Both the position numbers and the translations under genes were made by a program. The notes under the pieces were generated by a model, which worked only from the letters and a program-made list of their open reading frames with translations, had not been told where the DNA came from and did no database searches. A DNA stretch of 64,000 nt from Cloeon dipterum (taxonomy: Eukaryota > Arthropoda > Insecta > Ephemeroptera > Baetidae), in the NCBI RefSeq assembly GCF_949628265.1, contig NC_088790.1, positions 29,950,545 to 30,014,544 of the forward strand, written 5' to 3'. Positions 23,446-36,725 of the stretch are shown here, piece after piece (position 1 is the first letter of the stretch; every line of letters begins with the position of its first letter).

Positions 23446-26145
23446 AAAAATGCTGTAAATATGTAAATATTTAAACAAATCACCAACTCTTTCTCTAATT
23501 ATTTTAAATAATTTTATTATCTGACTATATTACATTTCAAATCAACCTTCTCGACGCTCACTAAAAACACTTGTGGGATTTCCAACAGTTGAGCAAAAAA
23601 AAAATCCGGTTAAAACCAGAAACAAAATAAAACCAGTTATTTTTCGCCACATTTTTCGCATTACACAGCAGGCGTGATACAATTACAATCGTGAGCAGAG
23701 CAGCTATTGGCAGTCTGTTAATGGCCAATTTCGCAATTTTGTACACATGCAGGTGCAACACAGGGAAGCGGCCCCACAACGCTGGACGTATCTCTCTCTC
23801 TCCGTGCAACTTTCCTCTCTGAGCGCGCGTTTAATTTTAGCGCCGCTTCGTGAGCAATGGCATCAAATTAATTATGAGCCTGAGAGAGCATCTTACATCT
23901 TACGTTAGATAACAGGCCACTTCTCTCTGTGTCTGCGCGCGTGAGTGTGAGGTGCACGCAGTGGCGCAGACGCCTCATTAATAAAAGATGCAATTGCCGT
24001 GCGGACAATTGCAACGTGCCATTACGGCAATGAATGAATGAGAGGTCATTACACGGATTGCATTTACTGTAAACTGCTATCTTTAGGAAAATGAAAGCTG
24101 ATTAATTTAAAAAAATGATAAATACATAATAATCCTTGAGAAATTTAATTTTTTTCTTACAGATTTTTTGCTGTTAAATTGGCACTTGATCGAAAAACAA
24201 TTTGGAATAATCAAAAAGTGGACTTTGCTACAGTAAAAATTCAAAATTTTTCCATATTTTCCAGCACTTGAGCACATTTTCTTGGCAGATTTTCGATTCC
24301 TCTAGTCGAGATCTGTCCATTAGCGTTTAAAATCTTTTAGGGAAAATTTTTGTTGTGAAATAAAATAGGATAGGTTAGTGGCTAACTTTTAGCCACTTTT
24401 TTTTAAAAAAAATTTACCCTGCTACTTAGCTCAATTTTGGCTTCCACTGCATTCTAAGCATTAGCAACAAACATTCTCCACAGTTTTACAGTAATTTATC
24501 AATAATTTACTTGGATTATATAGTAAAACTAGATCATTTTCGAAGTTATGAGTAAAATTATCCAATAAAATTTAATTTTTAATTTGTTTTCAACATAAAT
24601 TAAATCATTTTGTTTATTAATAATATCATTTAATATTTAAATATTAAACTACGAAATTGATTATTTTTTAATAACATTATGTTGACAATTTTCTGATTAA
24701 TTTTTAATATAAAATGTCAGCAGTGTGTTTCAAAATAGTTTCCTGATCACTCCTGATTTATCCCATGAGATGTCTGATTTTAACTGGAGGTCAAAGTTTA
24801 CGATATTTTCTCTCGGAAACGACAATAAAAGAAAATAAGTCTTAAATTAAAATACAATAAATATATTCATCTAAATTTCTCAATAATTGAAAGGCAAAAC
24901 GTTTTAATTTGTTAAATTTCATCTTATTTAAAACAGGAATTCAATTATTGTTTTCTGGGCTCTTTGCAGTGTTTTCTTCTTTATTGAGTAAATTTCCCTG
25001 TTATTTTGCTTTTCTGTCTCTTAGCTTCTTGCAAAAGCACATTTTTAAAATGACAAACAAGACTTTAAACCGTCCTAAATTAAATTTAAGTTTCTTATTT
25101 GCAAAAACGTGTTATTTTATTTATTTATTTTCTTATGGAGGAATTTTTTATTCAATTTAATTTATTTTTAAGAAAAAATTGACGGTGTTTTTATCTTTTC
25201 ATGCCTGCTAATTACGTCATGCGTGGCTTAATTTGAAATTTGGTTTACAAATAAATTCTTTGGATAACACGAAAAACAAAAAAAAGTTTATATTACTATT
25301 CTCCGGTTGTCAAAAATTTTAATGATTAAAAAACCAAATAAGAAATAATGACCGTTGAAATCAAAGCTTTATAGAAGTCCAAATATTCCAATGAATCAGT
25401 GCAAGCGAGATTAAAACACTGCAATCGTAAGGCTTTCTTTTACTCTGCAATGAAACACTACTTATCATTTTAATTCCGCTAGTTTTCGCTGGTGGCCACA
25501 CTCAGTTGGGTAAAAAGACCAGCAATTACAGTGCGTACCGAGAAACGAGATTCGAAAACTAAGGCAATCGGACGCTGCGATCTATTGTTTCATAAATTAT
25601 GGCATTTCCTGTTGCATAAAGAGGCGCAGCTGGTCAAACGTTTCCGAGTGCAGTAGCAGATCGGGTAAAAGCAGGCGCGTAGAAAGCGCCGCATATTCAG
25701 GGAAAGGGCAGAGGCAGCATCCATCCAGCATCCTCTGGCACGCACTCCGATTCACAAATCGCGTATTAATTATTGAGATCGAGAGTCTCTTACGCGCGTG
25801 TAATGCAACTCCGTTTAAGGCGATTACGAAAGCATTTTGTCGCGGATGGAATGGAAAATCGTTCTGAAAAGTGAAATGGAGTCATCCCATCGCGTTATTT
25901 AACTTTATGACCGCTGCGTTGTTTGTTTGTTTGTTATTGTGGGAAAGTAATTAAGGTAAAGGCTGCAAGGAAGTGAGTGATTGTATATACGTGCGCTTTT
26001 TCACGCCTCGCCTCCTTTTTGGTTAGATGCACACTGCACACAATTAGCGCCGCATTAAATTGCACCAAGTCTTATCTTGTACAACACACTAAATTTGAAT
26101 AATAATAATTAGTTTTTGGTTAGGAAATAATTTATTTTTCTTCTA
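23446..26145. other. Spacer with islands and a MITE
   Basis: GC-rich islands lie at about 23760-24030 and 25480-26050. Between them is AT-rich spacer with a diverged family C element. No gene is supported. Confidence 0.5.
24160..24500 (+). repeat. MITE family C, diverged copy
   Basis: Keeps the diagnostic GATTCCTCTAGTCGAGATCT block and the order of the flanking motifs seen in the full copies, with decayed ends. Confidence 0.65.
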
Positions 26146-26704
26146 ATTCACGTAACGCGCAGATATGGCGTCTGGTAGAATAAGGCGGGAAAATTTATCA
26201 TTAAAATAGCTTCAGCACAATTAATATTTTTGTTCTTTTAACTTTATTAACAGCTGATTAGCTGGTAATTGGCGAATCGATCGTTAGATGACACATCAGG
26301 GTAATGGAAATGTAACAAAATACGCGGGAATGAAATTATTAGGTCGGCACGCCTCTCTTTTGACGCTTCTGATTGGCCGCTGGACTGTCTCCTGATTGGC
26401 CTCCATTGTTTCGACGCCATCTTGAATTCTGACCGGCGGGAACCAACATAGATCGAAACCTGGATCCCCGGTGGGAATTACGACTGCGCAGAAGGTTTTA
26501 ATTTGGGTCACGCATGCGCAGTGATGAGTTTCAGCCTCCCTGTGAGATCAAGAAGCGATCTGAACCTACTGCGCATGCTTAAGATGCGCACAAAATTACT
26601 GCGCAGCTTCGAAATGAGCGAATATTCAAACAATTATAGATTTCGACGCCATATTGACTTCTGGCCGACGGGAACCAACACAGATCGCAACCCGGACCTC
26701 GCTG
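26146..26704 (+). mobile_element. hAT-type family A composite, second copy
   Basis: Matches the 22736-23437 element in reverse, including the insert with GCATGCGCAG motifs (about 26470-26640), and ends CGCAACCCGGACC. Its left end has lost the outer terminus, so no target duplication can be read. Confidence 0.75.
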
Positions 26705-27370
26705 ATTAAAAGAAAATTTAATTTATTAAAAATTTTATCTTCAATAATTATTAAAAATTCATAAAAACTATTATAAACATTTTTTTATAACAAGAATCAA
26801 GTCATAAAAATAATTTTCGTCTGTATAAAATCATATTAAATTTAATTCCACGAGATTTCTCAGCACTCCCTTATTAAAGCAATTAAAATTTGACACTAAT
26901 TAGTTGCTAATTACCATCCTAACGAGCTTGCAAAGTACCGTAGAAAGCACTGAAGGTGACAAATTTAATGCTATGGTCTGCAGCGCCAAAACACGCGTTT
27001 CTTATTCTATTTTGTTTGCTTTAATTAAGCCGGCGTGCACAAACACCTTTCCGATGACACAATATAATGGGTTCACGGCCCGCGGCGTGAATTAATTTCG
27101 CACACAGCAAAGCATTAATTAAAAACGCGTATTTTGTTCTGACCCTCGGGAGAAATTGAAACAATGAATTTTTATCACGCAATATATCGTGTAAACGCGC
27201 GGCCGCCGCCGCGCGATTGACGTCAACTGCGTTTTTATGCAAAAGCCGCGGGAAAAGCGCAGACGTACATTCGATGAGAAATTTGGCATTCGCCCGGCGA
27301 AACGCTCGGAACATTGAAATGCAGCCCGTGTGCTGCACTTCTTGCGCGCGGAGAGCGGAAGAGCAGCCAA
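26705..27370. other. Spacer leading into a GC-rich island
   Basis: AT-rich to about 27000, then a GC/CpG-rich island that continues to about 27510. Open frames on both strands of the island are read as composition artefacts. Confidence 0.5.
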
Positions 27371-28560
27371 AACGCCGCAGGTGTATAATTGCTTTCTTCA
27401 ATTACAATGCACGTAACTCGAAATTACATATATACCGGCCAACGAGTTTATTACATTGCGAGGCAGCGTGGGTTATAATGTTGGGTTGCACGTGATTTCA
27501 GGACGGCCTGCTCCTGATTGCCAGTTCCTGGGAGAAACTGCTTTCAAAATCAACGAGTGATATATGACTCTAAATTAAATGATTTAATTAAAGTGGAATG
27601 ATACTGGGTAACAATTGAAAGTTATTTAAATTGTTGAATGCCTTAAACAATTGACCGATAAACAATTTGTTCAACAATTTGCAATAATAAAAAAGGACCT
27701 TCCAACAGTAAAAATTCAAATTTTGCCAATTTTCTCAAAAAATTTACAGTGTTTGAACATATTTTCTTGGCATATTCCGATTCCTCTCGTCGAGATCTGT
27801 CCAATTGTGTATGCCACTTATTGGGGTAACTCTTGGTTTTGAAATTAAATCGGATTTCAAGTAAGGAGACAGCCATTACCATTTGAAAAGCCAATTTTCT
27901 AAAAAAATTACAGTGCTTCTTAGGTCAATTTAGGCTTAAACTGAATCCTAAGGGATGAGTTTATGCATTGGCAGCAAGCATTTTCCAGGCTTTTCCAGTA
28001 TCATTCCTCTTTAATTTAATTTTTGATATTATAATGCATTGTTTTAAAAAGAATTTAACAAAACCAATTTAAATTAATTTGGTTTTTTCTAATTAAATGT
28101 TTTTTGTTTGAGAACATTTAGAATTAAAGAAGATGTCAGTTTGTTTTATAGTAAATCAATTTAATCTGAATAATCAGACCTTTTTAAATTCATTCAAAAT
28201 TTACATAAATTGTTGTTCATTTGCTTGAAGCTAATTTTGGCAGCTCAAGATAAAATAATTGAGTATTTAATGAACATATATAGCAGTCGGAAAGTCGCAA
28301 GAGTACTCTATAATTTAATTTAAAAAAATTGATTTAAAGGAGAATTTGATCGGTAATGGCTGATTTGGCCCTTTAAGGGTGCCTTAGTTTTCAAAATTAA
28401 AATATAGCAATCTTTGTTTACTACAATAAAGCTTATAATCGAAAATTTATGACAAAATCCCTTTAAAAATTAAAATAGATTGCGACGGGAGGGATCAAAA
28501 TCAATTGAACAATCATTGACAAAACCGTATAATATTTCAAGGAATTTCAAAAAATCTAAA
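27371..28560 (+). repeat. Old segmental duplication, copy 1
   Basis: Aligns with 35452-36110 in several ordered blocks: CGCCGCAGGTGTATAATTGC, ACGAGTTTATTACATTGCG, GGAGAAACTGCTTTC, AAATCAACGAG, AATAATCAGACC and GTCGGAAAGTCGCAAGA. This copy carries a family C element that the other copy lacks. Confidence 0.7.
27588..28014 (+). repeat. MITE family C, full copy at a datable site
   Basis: A 427-bp element with TTAA at both ends and terminal inverted repeats AAAGTGGAATGATACTG / CAGTATCATTCCTCTTT. The paralogous sequence near 35630 runs through without it, so it inserted after that duplication. Confidence 0.88.
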
Positions 28561-28668
28561 ATTAATTGTTTCTTAACCAGGGTTCTTTTTAGTTTGGTCA
28601 ATTTTTATGCCACAAAAACGAACATAGCTCGGATTTTCTTTAAACAAATAATTTTAGGCTCATTCAAA

Positions 28669-28927
28669 CAGCGGGGCCAAATGTTTGGTAAAATTGGTTC
28701 GCACTGCGCAGATGCAAGATGGCGTCTGAATGTGTGAAAGAAAAAGCTCTTTTTGGATTGCCGTACGAGTGTCAAGAGTTTGTTTTTACGATCCGAAAGA
28801 CACAATTAGTTAAATCACAAAAATGACCAAAATTTGCTTCTTTTCGCGCATTTTCACGTGACAATTTTTTCGCGCCACACTCCACCGTACGCCATATCTG
28901 CGCGTCGCACGAATCTGGTCCCCTATG
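28669..28927 (-). mobile_element. hAT-type MITE, family B, copy 1
   Basis: A 259-bp element with a perfect 8-bp target duplication CATTCAAA (28661-28668 and 28928-28935). It begins CAGCGGGGCCAAAT and ends in the complement of the GACCAGATTCGTGCGACGCG terminus shared with family A. No coding capacity. Confidence 0.9.
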
Positions 28928-28935
28928 CATTCAAA

Positions 28936-30432
28936 TAATTAAATTAAAGCGGTTTTACCGAATCGTGGCAGGATGCCATGTGAATAATTTGAAATGTATG
29001 GTCTTTGGTGGAATATAAATTAAAACTGTGTAAAATTATCAATTAATCCAAAACGGAGACAATTTTCTGGGTGTCAAAAGGTATATTTTTTTAGCTGAAG
29101 AATAATCTAAAATATTATTTGGCATAAAAAACCACAAAAAAGAAACCGAGGGAAAAAAATTGAAAATATCCACTTTTATATGCTGTATAAGGATTCTTGC
29201 TTAGAATTAGCCAAAATTAATAAGATGCTTTTGCTGTTTAAAGTTTATTAATATGTATAGAGTCACAGTTGAAGTTTTTTTAATTGTTTGTCTACAATTA
29301 TATAGGTTTTGATCAAATTTACGTTTGCAATTTTGATATAACAATTGAGCTTTATTTCAATCAAGGCTGAAACAGAAACGTGTGGTTTATAAATACTTTT
29401 TGCAGAATTAAACAGTTATATTTGCAAATGATTTTTCTAGTCTTGATATAGATTTCTCGCATCACAATCGAATCCAAAAGCAAGAAAGTATTATATTAAG
29501 GAAATTTAATTAATTTAATTCTTGTTTTTCTCTAAACTAGTTAATATTTATTAATATTATATTTGCAAAAAAAATCATGATTTTCACTTGGGAAAGAGTG
29601 ATCTGATTGTAATCTATGTAGCTATGTATATTCAAGAAATTTAAAACGGCAGCCTGGGAAAAATGTATCTCTATCCCAAATTACAGATCGTTTTTTTTAA
29701 AAACACGTTGATTTTTATTTTAAGTCTGTGAAATTTGCTTAATATTTCATTTTGATGGTCCCACAGCAAAGCATCGATTTTCTGAATAAATTCACAGCCT
29801 TGATTATAAATTTTACATTAAGTTACTCGATTTGTTCATTTTAGTTGTTTACATAGTACACGATAAGATAAAATACAAACAGTTAGTATAAAATGTTATT
29901 TAGTATGTGGAGTGGGCAAGTGCGTGCTGGTGTGAAAGAACTGGACTCTCTCGATGCGCGAGGCAGAATGAATTAAAGATCAGAACTGGCGAGAGAGGAG
30001 CTAGAGCGGTGTGTGTGTGTGTCGGGTCGGTCGACTCGTCTGACCAGTCGGCGAGGAAAACGCGCCTTTTAGAAAAAATGCGAGCGAAAAGGCAAGTGAT
30101 CCGCGCGCACCGCCGCCACGCTTTAACAAACATATATGCACGCGCAAATCAATTTTCTCGAGGATGTAAATTTATATATAAAAAAAACTCGAGCGCGCGC
30201 GTTTTCCCGAGTGCGTCCAGTTGAGTTCACTTGTGAGCATATTCACTCGCGCGCGGCTCACAAATTCCGGCTGCGAGAGAAAGTGGATTGGATTTTTACA
30301 GAAGCAGCCCTGCATTTCCTTCTCGGCGTGTGACAGCCGGCGTGCGTGCGTACAGAGGCCAAAAGCAATGAGAGAGAATAATTAATAGCCGCGCGTGATT
30401 TATTGTTTATCGCTCGATATTTTAGTTTGTGG
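28936..30432. other. Spacer with GC-rich island at 29.9-30.36 kb
   Basis: AT-rich spacer followed by a CpG-rich island with a (TG)n run at about 30012 and a TATATATAAAAAAA stretch near 30173. Open frames in the island occur on both strands and have no recognisable content. Confidence 0.5.
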
Positions 30433-30440
30433 TTTGAAAG

Positions 30441-31242
30441 TAGAGCGTATTCAAGAAAGGTTTTTCTGTTCCTGTCCTGACCTGTTCCGGGAAAAAAATT
30501 TCCTGTCCTGTCCTGTTCCTGTTCCAAAATTGGATTTCCGGTCCTGTCCTGTTCCTGTTTTTTCCTGTTTTTTTTTCTTTAATTTAATTCAAATTTACAA
30601 AATGGTCTTCTAATTCTTCCATATTAATATTTATACCTGTTTTTTGTTTGCACTTTGCTTTTAATTATTTGAGACTTCCATTTGACAGATTTTCTAAGTG
30701 TTTAAATTTTGATAGAGAATATAATTTCTAATTCATCTAATTCCCCTTTATGAACAAAACGGAAAAAATAATATGCACCCCGCACAGAATTTAGTATCCA
30801 ACAAAAAGTATTTCAAATAGTGCTTAAAATGAAAAAGAATTGCAGAAAAACCCTAAAAAAATGTTAATTTTTGATACAGTTGATTGTTTCCGTATGACGC
30901 TTGTTTTTTCAAACACCACTGACTATAATTAAAGAGTTGTGCATTTTAATTCAAGCTTTAGAGCAAAATTGTAAACATCGTCATAATTGTTAGGTTTTTT
31001 TGGAAAAATATTTATAGTTCATGAAAGAAAGTAAACATTGTAAGGCAGTATCAAAATGAAAAGTAATGCTGTCTATAAATGAGGTATATTTGATATAAAA
31101 TAGACCAAGAATGGAATTGTTTTGAAACAAAATTCTTGTCTTGTCCTGTTCCTGAAAAATATTTTCCTGTCCTGCCGGAATTCCAGGAAAAAGCAGGAAT
31201 TCTTGTTTCCTGTTTCAGTTTCCTGTCTTGGAATACGCTCTA
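30441..31242. mobile_element. hAT-type non-autonomous element, family F
   Basis: An 802-bp element flanked by a perfect 8-bp duplication TTTGAAAG (30433-30440 and 31243-31250). Terminal inverted repeats begin TAGAGCGTATTC on both ends. Both subterminal regions are packed with CCTGTCCTGTTCC-type repeats, typical of transposase binding arrays in hAT elements. The AT-rich interior encodes nothing recognisable. Confidence 0.92.
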
Positions 31243-31250
31243 TTTGAAAG

Positions 31251-33829
31251 TTAAACGAAAGTTGTTGATCGGTTTAAAGGGCAAATTTATTAAACTATAG
31301 TAAAATAATTTTTAAATAAATATTACATTTTGACTTTATATCATTTGGCTAGAACCCTATTTTTAAATTAGAACGATAACTTTATTTATTTTTAGATTTT
31401 ATTTATTTTTTTGCTCTATAAAGCTTAAATTTAAATATACAGTTAATAATAAAAATTATAAAGACAAAAATTGTTTTCTATTTACTTTAAAAATATCTAT
31501 TTATAGAATTTTGCTAATCAAATAGTTCTGCAAAGGCAAATTATGATTTTTCTAATTGGGAAAATCCTGCCCACCGCTTGATTTAATCACAAATTTTAAA
31601 AAATTATTTTCACAAAAATTTAAAATGTCTAAATCTGTGCAAATTTTAGGCTCTTCACCGATTTTAGAGACTTATTTAAAATAAAAAGGCTAAAATTAAT
31701 TTTCATAATTTTGCAGTACACCAATTGAAAACCTTCACTCAAGATGAGACAAAAATTTTCAATTTTGGATTTCGACTCATAAAAGCCACACTACATTTTG
31801 TCCCGTTACAATCTAATTTGCTAATCACCAAAATTTAAATTACCTTGTTGATTTTGTCCATAAAGAAAAGTTTTAAAAAATAAATCCGTAAAATCCATAA
31901 ACCAGGGTGGAAAATAATTCGTTTAAAAACAAAATTCAAACGATTTTTACGGTCATATTTGTCTGGTTATTGTAGTAGAAGAAAATGTTTTCATTGGAAA
32001 AACTCTTCATATCCCCAGAGTAACCCTTAAATCAATTAAAATTAAAACCCCTAGATGGCCTTAAATTCAAATAATTTTTATAGCGAACACTTTAATTTAA
32101 AAACGATGGCATGGATAAATTAATTCAGTACTTGATTTAACAAAAGAAAATTATATTATATTTAAATTTCCAAATTGTTAAAAAAGAACTCTCCTTAAAT
32201 ATAGCTTAAATTATTAAATAAAAATAAATCAAACCTAGACAAAGAGCAAACAATTTCCACTTGAAAAGTCAAATTCATGAATTTCCCCTGGAAAGTAAAA
32301 AAATTTGCTTTTGGCGATAAAACCAGCTCGCCCGCATTTTGCGTACATATTCGACAAGCGCGCACTCGTTACGCAATGAGCCGTTTTTGCAACCTTTTTT
32401 TTCATTAAGCAAATACCAGTGTGGGAATGCCATTGTCAGCAAAGCTCCTCCTTTGACGCACGGCTGCAAAACTGGATCGACGACGTTTTTTAGAAAGCAA
32501 ATCGATCATTGTGTCGAGCGAGGGCTGGCGACTGCTCGCTGCGTAGGTCTCCCAAACTCAAAAGCTTTATTGTTGCGAGTCCAGAAGGTTGACGTGCGTG
32601 TCGGCAATGTTGGCAACGCGATTCAATCTGGATGCAGGTTCTTTTTCACGTTAATTTATTTTTTTCTTCGTTTTAATATATGAAATATAACTATGCACTA
32701 AATCATTTTTAAACACTAGCTTTTGGAATAAACCGAGATAAATTTAGTTTTATTTTTAAAATTAAAAGAATTATGCCTGTTTTGTTAAAAATGAATGAGT
32801 GTGCTGAAATATTCATCTTGTTCTGTTGATTTTTAGACGATCGAATTATTTGTGCTTCCTTTAATCGTCATGGGAATTTAAAATGAGCACAAATCTTAAG
32901 ATTTGAAACAATTTAAACGAACTAAAACTGTCAAACCATTTATGTAGAAAGTGTTAAAACGCCAAATCGGCTTAAACGCTGTTAAAAAATGCACATATTT
33001 GTTCATACAAGGCAACAGGAAATTGTTTACTTGTTTTCCAAATAAAAAAGTTCGGTTTAATTTAAGGTAAAATTTCAGTTCATACTTATCTAATAAATTT
33101 ATTGTTCTTCAAGGGAAATGAGATACTATTTTTTTGAATTTTCAATTAAAGATTAATTCAATTAATAATCCTGAGGCCCCTTTAAAAGCAGAAATACTTT
33201 TAATTTAATTGCACATTGCATCAGAGGGTAAGAATTTAAAATCAACTTTTCGAAGCATTTAAATTTTAGAACCATAATCCCATTTCTATCACTCAACTAA
33301 CGAGCACGTACCCACTGGACGTTTGTCAACATCTTCGCAAGTCTTAACATACGCCACAAAAATATATATTTATTTTTATTTGATTTAGCAATACAATGGC
33401 ATACAAAAATCATGAAACATTTATTTAAAGTTTTAAAAACATTAAAAATAAATAGAAAATCTATTTTTTGTTATTTATTTTAATAAGTATTAATTTTTTT
33501 AAAAAAAGTTGTTTAAATATTTTAATAATTTTTTTTGCAATACATTTAGCCGCTGCAATTGGTGGTCACGCGTTCCACCGCAGCAGTGAGTGGTGAATAA
33601 AATGAGTTATTAACCACTCTAAAGGCAGCCTTCTCCTGTTCTCTTATAATTTAAGAAAAACTCTAAACCATTAGTGATTAAAAATTAGAACTAAAAACTA
33701 AAACATCTGTAAAATTAGTATTTTGCGGTGGTCTTTGCGCGTCAGTTTGAAGAGGAAATATATTTCTTTCTTTTTAGTTTATATATTAGGTATAAGAATT
33801 CATTCTCTTTTTTGTGCGCGCAAAATCAG
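31251..33829. other. Long AT-rich spacer
   Basis: No gene is supported. A GC-richer patch lies at about 32310-32640; open frames there overlap on both strands. Confidence 0.5.
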
Positions 33830-34059
33830 TGGAAGAAAGGAAAGTTATTAATGAAGATGAAATTCTGTCACCTGGAAATTCGTGTTCAAAATCGCGTTCG
33901 AGCGACATTGACACTGCTGGGAGCACTCCTTCGAAAGCAGTGCATTGCTGTTCGACTGATACAGCTAAAAAGTGGCACAAAGAAACAGCAATCATCAATT
34001 CCGGAAAGCAGAAACAATTTATCAAAGTGGAAATGATAACAAACAGTACTTTCGTTTAA
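33830..34059 (+). CDS. Candidate orphan terminal exon
   Basis: A reading frame of about 76 codons follows a CAAAATCAG acceptor-like site and ends at TAA (34057-34059). It has no ATG near its start, so it could only be a 3' exon. The predicted peptide is hydrophilic (EERKVINEDEILSPG, then SKSRSSDIDTAGSTPSK), with a balanced composition unlike the Phe/Ile/Lys-rich noise of the surrounding AT-rich DNA. No upstream exon, domain or homologue is recognised. It could be a pseudogene piece or chance. Confidence 0.22.
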
Positions 34060-35451
34060 AAATCAGCTCTATATTTTAAGCACTCGGAAAAAGGAAAAAA
34101 GTTACACTCAATAATTACAAATTCTAGAATTTATTCGCAGGACGAGGAGAGTGTTTCAAGAAGAATTATCGGAGAACACTTAATTATTGTACTTGAAGGA
34201 ACAATTTCCGTAAAAGGGGCACACTCACAAGTCAAAATTGCGTGCAATGAACCTATAAAAATTCCTAGCTTTAGGAGAAATAATAGACCACAGAAGAAAT
34301 TTATCGAGTTCTCGCCGAGGTATGACATTTTGACACTTTGGCTCACGTATATATAGCACACAAAAGCAATAAGTAGTGCTTTCGTCCGTGTGAGCAATTA
34401 CTTACAATAAAAGATGAAATGGTGTCCTAGAAAAGAGGAATTAAATTTGTAATTACTGAAAATTAAATTAGAAATGTCTCGATGTTAGTCAGAAATGCTG
34501 CCCTCTTCTCTCTTTCTTGAATTAATGAGAACATAAATAAACAATAAATAGCTTTGATAGGGCTCGAAATAAGGGTGTTAATAAAAGTTACTTGAAAATC
34601 AATTTTTTCCTTCTAACAAAATTTCAATAACACTTTTGCACTAATTAACAAAACAAAAATTAGACTCACGGAAACAGGATTGATAATATTCTGAAGATTA
34701 AACGAGACGGAGAATTAAACTGAGCTCAAACGGTACCGCTCAAATCAGCAATTCGAGAAGTTAACTCTTTCTCTCACAACGTGGCTCCAGCGTGCAAACC
34801 GCTCGCTTTCCCCGCCAAGCTCCAATGTACATCACCATTTATCTCGTATTATTGCAGTTTCATTTGAATTCTATTGACTAGACTCGCGACGCACTTTAAT
34901 AAATTAATACATCAAGCAGCTCACAATCAGCAGGGTAGATGTAAATGCACCCTTTCAATAATCCACCCCGCTATGCATTGTGCTAATAATTCCTCACTAT
35001 GCTGCAGCTTAATTGGATTAGTTTAGCTCGCAGAATTAGCAGTAGTGTTGTGCAATAATATCTAGGTGCACAATTCCGAGTGGAATTCGCTTTTGTTCAG
35101 AATATAATGCTCTCTGAGAGATTCGCTGCGAGCGCGCGGCATATACCATTTAAATAAAATAAAAAGCGGAATAGTCTCTATACTTTTCACACTCACACTT
35201 CACACCGGTGCTATTTATATTGTTAAAAATGTGCACTGCACTCTACGTGTTTCATTGTCATGGAAATTGTTTCATTTCCTCTTGAATGTCTATACGCCCA
35301 TGGAATAAAATTTAAATGCGCAAGGCGCAAAAAATTATTAAACTGCTTTTTCTTTTGTGTTATTTAATCCCCAATGGTCCGCGCAGTATGGATGCGAAAT
35401 ATTAAAATTGAATTTCAAGCTGTCAAAATCGTCTAATTCGATAAATACAAC
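34060..35451. other. Spacer with island at 34.7-35.2 kb
   Basis: Mixed composition with no supportable gene. Confidence 0.5.
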
Positions 35452-36110
35452 AAACGCTGCAGGTGAATAATTGCCTTTTTTCAATTACAAAACGAGTTTA
35501 TTACACTGCGAATCGCGGGTTTTATTATTATGTGTTGGGTTTTGCTCGTAATTCTGGGAAGAAACTGCTTTCCCTTCTTCAAAATCAACAAGGGACACTT
35601 AACTTAAAATTAAATAACTAAATAATTTAAATAAATTCAGTTCTTAAAATAATATCCAAAAATTTATTCCATTTAAATCTTTATTTTTTTTAATGAAATA
35701 TTTTTTGTTATTCTAAAACATTTAAAAATTGAATAAAAGGTCTGATTTACAATAAATATTTTGAATCTAAATAATCAGACCTTTTAAAAATCTTTCATAA
35801 TTTATTTTAATTTTCTAAGAGGGTGGCAGCTTATCATTAAATTTACTAATTAATAACTAGATGTCAATTATAGAGCAACTAATTTTAAATATTTTTAATT
35901 TAAATTATCACTGGAGAAAAGACTGAAAAGAATCATTCGGAATTTATGAATTACTGATTTTGTGACTCTTCAAAACAAATAAAGCTGTCGAAAAGTCGCA
36001 AGAACTAATTTTATTTTGTGTTTTACTCACCAATCCGGAAAAAAAGTATGGAATTTCAAAGAATTTAAATATGAAATCTAGAAAGAGAAAATCAGGAATG
36101 GTTTGCATTG
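35452..36110 (+). repeat. Old segmental duplication, copy 2
   Basis: Paralogous to 27371-28560: CGCTGCAGGTGAATAATTGC, ACGAGTTTATTACACTGCG, GGAAGAAACTGCTTTC, AATAATCAGACCTTTT and TCGAAAAGTCGCAAGA occur in the same order. It lacks the family C element, giving an empty site. Confidence 0.7.
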
Positions 36111-36725
36111 TTTAAATTTGTGCTGATCAAATCAAGGGATAATCTACGATATGCACATATTGTTTTTTTAACAGTTACTATATGTTTATAAACCTGTTTA
36201 CAACCAGCATAATAAAGTTTTAAAATTTTACAAAACCAAATTAGCTAAAGCATTGTTAATAATTTGTTTAAAATGAAAAAAAATAGAATACAGTTTTATA
36301 TAATTTAGATTAATGGTGTCGACGGTTATTTTATTTAATTTCTGCAATTTAGAGGCAAAAGATTTTTTGTCCCATTTGCACGATTAACAGCAAGAATTAA
36401 ATAGCAGAAAATTCCAATTTTTTCAGGAAAATTCGGGTTTTTGACAGCCCAGGATTCATGAAGTTTATTTTTTGGTGAAATTTAGCAACAATTAATCTCT
36501 GCAACGTGCAATAACGAGGTCAGGACCATTTAATAGTTCAATTTCAGATTTTGACAATTTTCTAAAAATAATTAAGGAAATTTTTGACGATATTTTGCTT
36601 CATTTTGATTCGTTTTGTTCTATGGTGAGCGAGTTGTTAGCTAAATTTTCTACTAGCGAAATAAATCAATTTTAAACAGCAATCTAGGAATTTTATTTTA
36701 TCAATTTCCAAATATTATAAGAGAG

